A stretch of 64,000 nucleotides of DNA from contig BEXV01001089.1 of the NCBI GenBank assembly GCA_003118195.1, positions 26,892-90,891 on the forward strand. The letters run 5' to 3'. The position numbers and the translations under genes are program-made. This document shows positions 1 to 12,200 of the stretch, in pieces; position 1 is the stretch's first letter, and each line of letters opens with the position of its first letter. Source of the stretch: Hemicentrotus pulcherrimus (taxonomy: Eukaryota; Echinodermata; Echinoidea; Camarodonta; Strongylocentrotidae). Under the pieces are notes generated by a model. The model was given only the letters and a program-made list of their open reading frames with translations, made no database searches and was not told where the DNA came from.

Positions 1-121
1 AATTATCTGCTGAGAGTCAAAGAATATTGACTCATATTCCGTAACACAGTCAATGCTCTTCTGGCTCTCCTTAAACAATCTTGTATGTTCATCAACGATA
101 CGACCACGTAGAAGAACTTAC

Positions 122-240
122 CTGAGGATGGCGTACATATGTTTCTCCTTCAGCATTTTCTCCTTGGCTTTCTGAAGTTCCTTGGGCTGAGGTGGGCGGG
201 CAAATCTCAGATATCTTGACCGCTGACGGGCTGCAATCGC
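122..240 (-). CDS. PKD1-like exon 46 (last visible): RFARP segment before the channel domain
   Basis: Phase 0 to 2, 119 nt. RSRYLRFARPPQPKELQKAK then EKMLKEKHMYAIL: the [RY]-[LV]-R-[FY]-A-R-P-P-x-P-x-E-L signature just before TM6 in polycystin-1 proteins. The six channel-like segments and the C-terminus should follow beyond the left edge. Confidence 0.95.
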
Positions 241-3200
241 CTGAAATATGATTTGTATATTTCTCAATGTACAAGTTTCCTTTTGTGTACAGAGTTACCT
301 CAAAGTATCTTACACTTGTATCCTTTTGTTTGTTACATCGAAATCTGCACAGGAAATTTTTATGATCCATTCCATTTCCCCCAAAGTTGTCATTATCTTC
401 TCCCTCCAATAAAAAGTTTCAATATTTCTTTCTCTATTTTCTTCTTGCATTATTTTCCTTTGATTTTTCCTTTGATTTTTCCTTCTCCCTTCTCCTTTCC
501 TATAAAAATAAACCACTAAATACACATATATATGAATAAATATTGCAAAACCCTTACAGCCCCTTATGAATGTAATTATTAGCCTAATAACTATTAAAAA
601 GTAATACTGAAGGACCTCATTATTTACACTTAGTCTCAAATTCCCAAACAGAGAAGGGAAAGTCATCAAAACCTCTCAACATTGAATAAAAACTCTTAAG
701 ATCAACCAGATCAAAATCAGTCCTGAAGAATATATCATGAAACAGTAAAATGATATTGACCCAAGAAAATTCAAATGTCCTTATCAATATAAAATGTGAT
801 AGAAATCGACTGACCTTTGATAGATCTTGCTCATAGAGTTGAACTCATGATCTATGGAGCATCCGCCTATCAATCAGATCTGTGTTGTCATCGTAGTGAT
901 CAAATATCTTGATGTTGTTACTGTGTTTCCAGGCTTTGCCTATAGTGAGCATGGCCATCTGTGGGAAAACAAAGCACAAATGTAGTCAGGTGCACACAGG
1001 GCTTGATATAACTATATAGATGTCTCTAATTGGAAAAGCAAGTTTAATGAAACAAATCTTTTCCACTGGGTCTCAATGATTGACTTCCGGGATAACCCTG
1101 TACCACACCCACGTGCTAATTTCAGGGGTCCTTCATATTTCTTTACTATTTTATACTAGGAAGTTAGGGTGCTTCTGCGCTTCTTAAGTTCTCAAACTCC
1201 CAATACAAAAAGGGGGAATTAAGGGCAAGTCCTGTGACAACATGATTCCCTTATTACCCCTGTCATTTGTCTCATGGAGTTTTGACCTTCCAGGATTAAG
1301 AAAGGATGTGTTTTACAGATCTGAAAAGCGTCCATAAGGCTTGTTCAGATTTGGCAGGGTAACCTGTGAAGGGTATTACACATAGTCATCAAATAAAGCG
1401 CAGTGGTTTTGCCGCATCATGTCTGAGCAAGCCTTTAGCAAATCACCCTGTGGATACGTTGTTTGAACACACAATAAACTATACATGTAAGAGATGGACT
1501 ACTTTATACGGGGGGCAATGAAATTCCCTGATTTTTTTCCCTGATACAAGTAATTTTTCTTTGTTAACCTGGCTTTTCCTTGACTAGAAGAATAGGAAGC
1601 CATTTCTTCCTCAGGTTTTCTATGAGAGACTTACCACAGTAGGTTGAGTTATGAAGATGCATTGGAGGAATGAAAAATACATAGACTGCATCCAATAGAT
1701 GGCATGAGCATAGCTGAACCTGTGAGAAAAAGTAATAAGCAAGAAAATATAATGACATAGGTATGAGCAATTTGGATCAGATGGTAGAATGTCTGCCCGT
1801 TAAACCAAAGATATCTGGCTCGAATCCTACCTAGGAGGATGACTGAAACACACATTGCGTATTAATGTGCCCCTCCCCTGTTTGATAGATGCTGGCTAGG
1901 TTGCAGTGGAAAAAACCCATCCCTTCAGATAGGATGTTAAATGGAGGCACTTGGTAGAGGAGAATCACCACCTCTTCACATTAAAAACCCACTGCACTAT
2001 TCATATCACAGTAAGGGGAAACCCGGTGTAGTGGTCCACCTGTGCACATACCAATTAGTTAAACCGGAAGGGGAGACCACAAGGTTACAGTGATTCAGTT
2101 TCCTTTTAACCTCCCAGGCACAGGTGATGGCAAATACTTAATAATAATACCCGTAATAATAATAAAATCAATAATAATAATAATGATAATAATNGGCAAA
2201 CATATTGATTATTTTATAAAAGCGGAGTGGGCAGAAGACAAATAAATAGTTAATTCAACAAACCAATAATAATGAGTCTTATATCGCAGTTAGATTTATC
2301 TAATAAAACGAAAGCTGATCATCTCGAAGCAAGCTAAAAGCTTTTCCATGGAAGGTAAGTGAGGAGCTGACATGTAGCTAAGAAGTGAAGACTGTGGCCC
2401 TACGTTTATCTCAAATTGCCACAAAATGATCAGGGGCGTAATCAGTAAACAGAGATTCCCATGAAGCTCCTCCCCCAACGTTTTTGAAAATAATCGATAC
2501 GATATTTAAAACAACAAGAATGAAAATACAATTATAATAATAATGATAATAATAATAATAATGATAATAATAATATTAGTTGCTCTTACTTGACAAAGAA
2601 TGTTAATATTCTGCTAAAAAAAAATCAAATGTAGAAATAGAATATTTTGTTTCAATTTGATTCTATTTGACTTGTTGTGAAACAGAAACAGGTACATTGA
2701 AAAAGTTATTACCCCCAAAAAAATTACCTTAAAAAGCTCAATCTAACATCAAAACAAAGAAATAAAACCCTATATTTTGATTATGGATAAAGCACCTAGA
2801 GAGAGAGTAAACATACAAATAATAATATTCTGCTTTCATATACATTGATACAATGATGTGTCTAAGCGCTTTACAGATATATTATTACCCCGGTCATAGG
2901 ATTAAGGCTTACCCGCACACAATGTACGCACATTCTCCACTCCCTGGGGAGCATTTCAACTGAAGAATAGATACTTACTTAAGGCCAAGCACAATGCTGA
3001 TGACAGACGATGCAACCACAATGAAGATAGACCCTCCCCACGCAACGAAATAGAAGAAATGCGGTAGCCAAATCTTGGGGCTCTTGAGCTTCTTGTGATG
3101 CATTGACGGGATGGGATCAGTGTCGAGGGACTCCCAGCTCTCGGTCAGCTCTGGCGACGTCAAATCACTCTCGGTGAACATTGGCCTGTATTAAACAAAG

Positions 3201-6200
3201 AATGGTGATAACATAAGAAAATGATGTCATCTGAAGTGAGAACCATACAATTAATACATTATCATTTTCAGTCAAATCTGGGTATAAAGACCACCCAAGG
3301 GAGAAAATGGGGTCTTTATAGGCAGGTGCCTACAGGACATGTTTTAATGAGAAACCATTTTCAAAGGAAACGAAAAGCGTGGTCTTTGTAGACAGGTGGT
3401 CACTATTAAAAGCAGGTTTGACTGTACATCTCATTGTTTTTTTTTGTTTTTTTTTCAGGACAGTATATATTTCTAGGGCTAAATTGATCACTTATTGTTC
3501 TTTAATTCTGCAACAAAAATATTTCAAAATATTTTTCTTTTATCGCTACAATGATAGAATCTATTGCAATATCTCTGAAAACACTAAACATGGGCACAAA
3601 TGGTGTAGAAAGTTTCTAAAAATTGCCAGTTTTGTTGAAAAACAATAATTTTTAATCTCTTAATGTGTTGTCAATTGAAGACTTATATAACTTATTGTCC
3701 ATTTAAAACTCCTAGCATCATATGCGATACAGTCATGAAACAAAAATGGACGCAGAGTGTGCAGCAAATGTTCGCCTTTTCTATTTGTGTTTCTGATATA
3801 TTTTTTTCTGAATCATAATGTCTTGAGCCAAAGCACAAAATGTATACTAACTGTTGCAAAAGGGTAAAAGCGAAATGAAGTAGCACAAACAGATGCACTA
3901 TTTTGCATTTTTTTACATCCAGAATGCAAAAAAATGCAAAATAGTTAGTGATGTCTGTCAATTAAAAGTTCTCTTTTGACATGTCTGAATAAAGTTTTGG
4001 CTAACATTTAGACTAATTAATACAGTATATGCATTAACCAACTCCAACAATGTGGTTTTACCTCTGTGTGAGCATATTATGATTTTTAACAATTATGTAG
4101 TTTGCATTCCGAACGCGTCCCTACATTTCACTAAGCTATCTTATCTTGTGCTATATAAATTTATATTTTCAACGGGGAGTGTGGCATGCGCCTGTAATCC
4201 AGCTAACAATGGAAGTTACCAACTGATTCAGCCAAGGACGCAGGTTCGAAACTGAGTCAAGTATTTTGGATGGTGACGTTAAAGGTCGGTCCACAGTTTA
4301 CATAATTATATCTGATTGATACACGTCTGTAAAAAACCTAATTACACACACACCCACACACACACACACTCAAGCATCATCACATACCTAAATCTGTCTT
4401 CTGAAGAAAGTTCACCAAACCCGCTGGAGTAGCTGTGAGCATCAATACTGGACCTGCTACTCTCATTCTCAGACAGGTGCTTGAAGATGGAACTCTGAAA
4501 TACATTGAAGGTGACAAGTCAAAAGTTTTACAAATAAAGGTGACAAGTTGACAGTTTTACCAATTATACGTACGAGAAGTTTGTTGTACGCTTTTCAGCA
4601 TGATAATTGAAAGATGCTTGAAGACGGAACTCTGAAATACATTGAAGGTGACAAGTCAAAAGTTTTACAAATAAAGGTGACAAGTTGACAGTTTTACCAA
4701 TTATACGTACTAGAAGTTTGTTGTACGCTTTTCAGCATGATAAATAATTGATAGATGCTTGAAAACGGAACTCTGAAATACATTGATAAAAAAAATGACA
4801 AGTAAATAGTTTTACCAATTATACGTACGAGAAGTTTGTTGTACGCTTTTCAGCATGATAAATAATTGACAGATGCTTGAAGACGGAACCTTGGAGCAAT
4901 TGACCATACCACAAATACGGTATTCGACCAGTAGATGACGACCTTCCTCTCAACCTGTGCAGGTCAGCACATGCACAGATATGATATCGGGTAAGACAAT
5001 AGGACAAGGTTTTTCCCGGCTTCAAAAGAGAATGTACTGTAGTGTCAACAAATTCCTTATATTACTGAACTATTTTTCAGGTTTCATGAACTCCCCCAAT
5101 GTTTTAATGAGATCTATGTAGGCACCATCATAATCTGTTACTACAGTTTATTGGTTCCGGAACTACCATTTCTATTTGACTTTCCAGTTCTCAACCCATT
5201 GAATTGGTATGGGAACCAAAAGTGCCTTTGCCAAATACACCCATGGCAGGTGCTGCCCTCTATGGCCGAATACTATAGTTGCTGTAGCGAGAATTGCTAT
5301 CGGAGGATCGATCAAAGACCTGTAAAAGGTACAGTGATACGCACCTTGTGTCTATGCTTCCACTTCTCCCTGGCCCATCTTTGAAGGTTGTAGAGCTGTG
5401 CAGCAGTTTGTTCCTCTGGGTCTAATTGCATTAAAAAACAACAAAATTTAAAAATGAAAATGATATTATGTGCCTTAGTTTGCTGCATCCTATTGTAGTC
5501 CTACAAATTACTGACTGCTAACAAATTACACAAGATGCACATGTCAGGTACATGTATTCCTGTATATGTAAATAAAAATTGGAATGTAAAAGAGCAAAGA
5601 AAAGCAGCTTACCACAGGAAAACAAATATTTAACAAATTTCAGGCTACTTTTCAAGCTTGCTCGCATGAAAATAACACTCTTTCAATTGTTTTGCATTGA
5701 AATCTATGCAAATTTTGGAAGGCTCTTTTATGAATTTCGGGGGCTATTTTTGGCATTTCAGGGGCAAATTCGCCCCGAGCCCACATGTATTTTTTCCCCT
5801 GGCTTACCGGATTGATTCTTGTTGCTGGATTGATTCTTGCTGCTAGATTTGATGTGCTTGAATAGCTCTCCTATTTCTCCTGGCATTCGCCAAGGCTACA
5901 ATAAAAAAAGATGATAAATAAAGCCCAAAAATAAGACTCTGTTTCGACTCGTTAAATATTGTCATAGCTCGAGCAATATATTCTTGTACCACACTCAAAG
6001 CCATCCAATATTATATAATTATGCAATAATACTGATTGAAAGATATACATGCACCTTATGTCTTGCTCTCTCATAGGGAAAGCAATACATTTTTGAATCA
6101 CACAAAAACAAAGCCATATAATATTACTATTATCATCTATATCAGGCTGACTAGCGAAATAACCAAATTTGACTTACCTCTGTAAATATGACTTTTTGTG

Positions 6201-9200
6201 TGTGATATTGATTTCGATATCGATAGTTGAAGTTCCTGGATGACTGAGCAATACGAAAACAATATTGGTCAGTCATCTGGGTACTGCGCTACAGATATTT
6301 AATAAACTGATTTACTGTACCACTTGGAAGCCTTATATAGATAATAATTAGTGGAGCTGATTTGATACTGCTGCATAATAGTGTCAATATGATATTCACA
6401 TCATTACAAAATGTATTACTTTAAATTAAAAAAAGCATATGAATCTTTTCAATGATGGAGGATTTCTGACCTTTGACCTCCGAAAGAGCATGATGAGTGG
6501 GAAGTTTATAGGAATGGCGACAAGAGCTGTTACAATGCCAACAAGCACTGCTTCTCCGGACACGTCAATGACCCCAAGCTCAGAATCCTATGGATTGAAA
6601 GAATGATCGGAAGAAAAAGCATTACACCAATGTTAATGTATGAATTATGCATTAAATAGAATCAATAAAGAATATTGAAAAGCAAAAATTACAGGAGTAC
6701 ATCACTGACAAACATGCACATGTACTTTGAAATACAGTTCTTCTTTATTTGAGCAAGGGCATAGATATGTCAACTAGCAACAGAAAATAAGTGGATAGGG
6801 CCTTATAGTTCAAACGTCCAACTGGTAATGAAAACAGAGAGGGACCATATATTGCTGTTTCATTCAATCAGATATTTACCACTGTGATTTTGATTTACAT
6901 GGTTTCATTGGAATATCACAAAGCATTATTGTATTTACTATCTAATCATTATGCAGTCAAACCTGCTTTAGATACCACCTGTATAGCAACACCACCTGTC
7001 TAAAAAGACTACCGTATTTGCCAGCGATTAGGCTGCAGAGCGGCATAGGCCGCACCCCCAATTTTTACATTTATAAACAAAATTTTAAAAAACTTTTTGT
7101 CAAAGGTGGGATTTCGATCTCTTACGGACACATGTAGATTGGGACCCGAAACCAGCGCCTTAGACTGCTCGGCTATCGCGACTCTATTGCTTCCGCTTGT
7201 AGTTTTCTATGATCTATACATTGCGCCTCTATCTTGTAGAGTTTGGTTGGTAAGTTATGAATTTTATTTACGAGATTGGCAAATTTGCCCTTCATTTAAA
7301 AAATATAACACATTATTGTCGGTAAGACATGTGTTATTCTAGACAGTTATTCTAGAAATGTCCATCACCTTTCATTGTTGTCTCATATGTACAAATTTGT
7401 GCTGTGTTTCATGGTTTTGGATTGCCATTTTTTTTTTTTAACTCTTTCGCCTCAAAGGCCGCACCCCGACTTTTAGATATTTTCTCTTCCAAAGAATACT
7501 GCGACCTTTACGCCCAAAAATACGGTAAATCTATCATTTCCCTTGCATACACTTTGTAAAATGAAAACTGTACTAAAAAAACCTGTACATTAAGCCCAAC
7601 TGCCTATAAAAGACTACATTTCATGTTTCCCTTGAGGTTCCACTGTACCTGTAACACAACGCATTTGTTTTCACATGTCCATTTGTTCAATGTGTCACAT
7701 TTTAATACTTCTAAAATTACACAATATGAAGCTAGAGAAGGTTGGGTTCTGGGAAGAGGTGAAAAACTAATTTGTAAGCGTTATCATTGCTATTATGCAA
7801 GTGTGGAAGAACATCAGGTAAAAAATGTTTCCTGAAAAGCATGGCTCTTCAAATGCTTTCATATACTAAATATGGTATGTATTAATTATGCCACATGTGT
7901 AGCCCCATATACATCTTTCTGTGTACAGTGCTTGTAACTTTACCAAGACTGGGCCAAATTACTTATCATTTTGATGATTCCCGAACCTTGTAGTACACAC
8001 CAATACTTATATGCTAGATGATGAACCTTTTCTGATCAATTCCACTCTGTTTCTTTCACAATGCAATCGCATGACCAGAACTCAACTTTATCTTTAAGCA
8101 GTCTTTATATACTGGTCCCACTGTACCTGTAACACAAAGCATTTTTGTTCATGTGTCCATTTGTTCAATAGGTCACATTTTAATATTTTCAAGATTACAC
8201 AATTTAACTCTTTGCTTACGGGAACCTGGTGGTCCCTGTGTTAAGCCTATGGGACAATTAAAATTAAGAAATCAACGGGTTAATCCTCCTTTACAAATCC
8301 AACCTACCTCTTTATCCAGCTCTTGGTACCACAGAGTATTAACACACATGAAACCCATAGAGATACACAGGCAGCAGGTAAGACGTTGCACCCGGGTGAA
8401 GATGCTGTACGGCGGACGGGTGAAGACGGAACTCCACAAGTAGTAGTCTGCAAAGTACTGGGCCCCCTTGGCAAAGAAAGCCTGAAGATCAATTGCAAAG
8501 ACAGTGGTGGAGAAAAAAGGGAGTTGACTATTTGATTTCTTTTAAACTCAGATCTAAGCCCCTCAGATCTTATTGCAGAAAGAAGTTAAACTGCATGGGA
8601 TAAAGCTATACATGTACTACTGAATTAATTTTATCCAAACATCACAACAACATAGGAGAATAAATCATACATCAGAAGTACAACCTTTAATTGATTTTAA
8701 TCATAATATTCAAGAGGAGTAGTAGGTGTGATGGGATGGTAGTAGGAAATACTGTTCTTAAATACCTATAAATATTAAACCTGGGCAACTGCCACATAAG
8801 ACCATAACCCCTCAGAGAATGATTAATTTTGGATGGTGCTAATAATTCTTCTAAGTCTTTGTCTGGAGGGTAAATCATTCAATAGAAAATAGGTGTCTTG
8901 GGGTATCATGGGGTTGTTCTCAAAACCTGGGAAGATTATAATATCCTTAAATATCCAGAGCACCTATTTCCCATTGAATGATTTACCCTCTAGACAAAGA
9001 CTTATAATAAAAATAGAATAACATCTTTTGAAAAGTGGATTTACAGAAGAATGATAAAAATATCCTGGAAACGAATAAAAACCAACAAAGAGATATTGCA
9101 CATGGCAGGGGGTAACCAAATTGCTCTGTTAGGATTAGTTAAGGAGAGAAAAGTCAAATACTTTGGTCATGTTAAAAGGCACCAAAGCCTCTTAAGGGAT

Positions 9201-12200
9201 GTGTTGGAGGGAAGAGTGGAAGGAACTAGACCGAGAGGAAGACCCAGAATCAACTGGGAGGAGAATGTCAAGAACTGGAGTGGAATGGAGAGATGTTGCA
9301 ATCAACCTCCAAACCAGGAGAAGATACTTAGTTAGATAGATCCTTGAATCATTTGGTATCTCTTACCTTGGTGAAGCCAACCCCATCTTCCACCACCAGC
9401 AGCTCTCGTTCTATCTTCCCGTCGTCCTCCTCCACCGCGAACCAGCGTTCACAGATAAAGAACCACTTCTGCCCGGTCAAGAGGTCACGTATGGAGATCC
9501 TACTCAGGTACCAGCCTGGCGACAGTCCAGCGTTGTTGTGCCACAGCTGAAGCCGCTGGATGTTTCCAAGAGACTCTGGGACACTGGTCAATCAGAGATG
9601 ATATGAATAATTTGATAAATCGCAATGATACTCACATATCCTAGTGAAGGGGCATTAGTATGTGTACCTGTATATATGTTCCACAAGGAAGAGGGGTAAT
9701 GGCTCAGTGGATGACCAGTGGTGTCATGTCTGGGAGGTACCAGGTTCAAAGCCAAGTCAATATGCTTGTTTGGTAAGATGTAATCCTCCTTGTCAAGTCC
9801 CTCTGACAGGACTAAAAGCTGTCCGTCCCCTTATTGCTCACTTATATAAGCATTCACATGCTTTTTTAGCAGTCAGGTAAAACAATCATGAAACAAATAT
9901 ATATAAACAGTAGTAAGATACAGTTTTGTAGCTAAAGGAGATGCTAGTAAGGTACCAGCTTGATGACAGCCCAGGATTGTTGTGCCAAAGTTAAAGCCTC
10001 TGGATGTTCCCTAGCAATTCCAGCACACTGACCCATCACAGAGAAAATGGAATCAATGATTGCTAATCTCAAACCCAGGTAAGGGGACTTGAACCCAATC
10101 GGTGCTACAGCCATTTTTCATTCATCGTCGTAAACAAATTTTGAAGTGTTACCTGTAACAACAATAACTTCATGTACATGAAAACACACAAATCAGTGCA
10201 TAAATGAATTAATGTATTTTTTAAAAATTGTACAACAAAATTAGAAAAGGGTGAGAAGAAAAAGAAAAAATTCAAAATACCTGGAAAAAAGTGAGGGTTT
10301 CAGGAACAATGTTAAATGTTTAAGGTACCTAGATTTTTTTACCAACTTGTTTTTAATTACAAGATCAAGCATGTGATCTTTGTCTTCTGGGGGCAAGCCA
10401 AACCATTTATCCACAACATGTACAAGGTCTTTCAACACACATGGGAGAACTCAGTGATGTCTTTAAAAAATAAGCGTGCATGTACAGTGAACTCAAATAA
10501 TGTAATAATCATATGCTATCATTAAAACTCATTCCAAGGAAGTGAGTAAAGGGCATGGATTCAATTCACATGAATATTACATGAAAGAAATGATCACGCA
10601 CAAAAATAATCCAACTCACACTGAATAAAGTGATTTTCTACTTACTTTAACAGCACAATCATATTTGGCGGGCCAGTGAAAACAATTTTTTAAAGGGTAC
10701 AAACAATGCTTTTTAATATACATGTTTTAGGAGAATGTAAAATTATAGTTCACAGTGCATCTTCATTCATCTTTGCTTGAAAGAAAGGATAAATGAATGT
10801 CATCTCACATATATCAGTAGATATATAATCATATAGAATATACAGTTAACAGTTCTGTTGCAGATGGCGCTACCAAAAACAATTTTTTGTGTGAGATAAT
10901 GAAAAACTGCGTACCTGTATCAAATTTAAAAGGACATACAATTTAAATGACAAAATCATCTTTGTTTGATCAAATTCAGTTCAGAGACGGCTGAAATATG
11001 CATAAATATAATGATTTCTAATATTTGTGTACCACCACAAATATTCGAAATTTGAAAAAGCTGTTAATAAAGCGAAATAGCTCCTTTTACGTTGTATTTC
11101 AGCCAATGCCGATGTTGGATTTTTGGTTGCCTTTGTTGTGTTGGTTATATTACGCACAACCAGCCGGCCCATGTATTGTTATTATTAATTAATTAATTAA
11201 CGGTCACCATATTTTTTTTAAAGTGGAGCTCTTTAGTATGATCAGATTGGCTAAATTTTACACATTTTGGGGTCTAAAATTACCTTTCTAACAATTTAAG
11301 GTCCCAAAAGGACACTGGAAATGTAATAGATAAGAATAAGAGCAATAAGAATGCATTTTGAAGGCATTAGCGGTCTAAAAACAGAACTCAACTATTGCAA
11401 TTGCAATTGTTAAGGAATGTAAAAGAGCGAGTTGTCCCAATATGTGTTTTTTGAGAATGTGTAGTAGTTAAGCTTATATTGTATATCTAATAGTATTTAA
11501 CTAGGCCCTAATTCAATCTAATTCACCTTTCATTCTTGAGTTACGCAAAAAACGCCCCCCCCAAAAAAAAATCAAGTTTACAGGCGTATGAATAAATCGT
11601 TTACTGTACTTTGTCTTTGACTTTGGGCCATAAAAAAAAAACATGTTTAGCGTCCTACCTTTTTGAAAAATAGAAAGGAGGAGGCCCTTTTTTTTTCTCT
11701 TTTTTTTCCTTCAAAATGGCCGCTCTGTACATTTTCCCTGACGTCCAGCCAGTCGGCCTAATTTTTTAAGATGGTCGCCAGCATTTAGGGTCTTTTTTAA
11801 AAAATAATATACAAAAAAAAAAAGGAAAGAAAATGGAGAAGAAAAAAAGAAAAAAAAGCAGGCGGCCCCCAAAAAGGAAGCGGTCGGGGACGCTTAACAT
11901 ACCTGATGATGAATCTATCTCTGGAGTTATTCTCAAAGATTGGTTTATCATCACAGATGAGCTCTTTAGTCTCCGAGTGACCCTCCTCTCCATGCAAGAC
12001 GATACTGATTCGCGCAGTCGTCCCTGCTCCTGAGCGGAAACCGGTCTCCACTGTGATGTCATAGCTGAATAATAAGGATGAAAAAGGTGGAAATTGTCAA
12101 ATATGCATACACTGTACCTACAGAATCTTAGATTGGACAGTTAAGGAATCTTTTTACGGCAAGATGAGGATACAGTGTACTTGTTATCATTTTCTGATAA

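Noticed and set aside
813..960. First thought a retroelement fragment or chance splice borders
   Set aside because: Exact 48-codon length, fitting phases at both ends and continuity with exons 44 and 46 make it the likely exon 45 despite its TGA.
6170..6245. ACTTAC at 6173 as a splice donor of an exon
   Set aside because: The sequence belongs to the dispersed repeat shared with 12737-13045 and has no coding potential in frame.
9051..9335. Host gene on the plus strand
   Set aside because: It is the C-terminal tail of a non-LTR retrotransposon polyprotein without catalytic domains.
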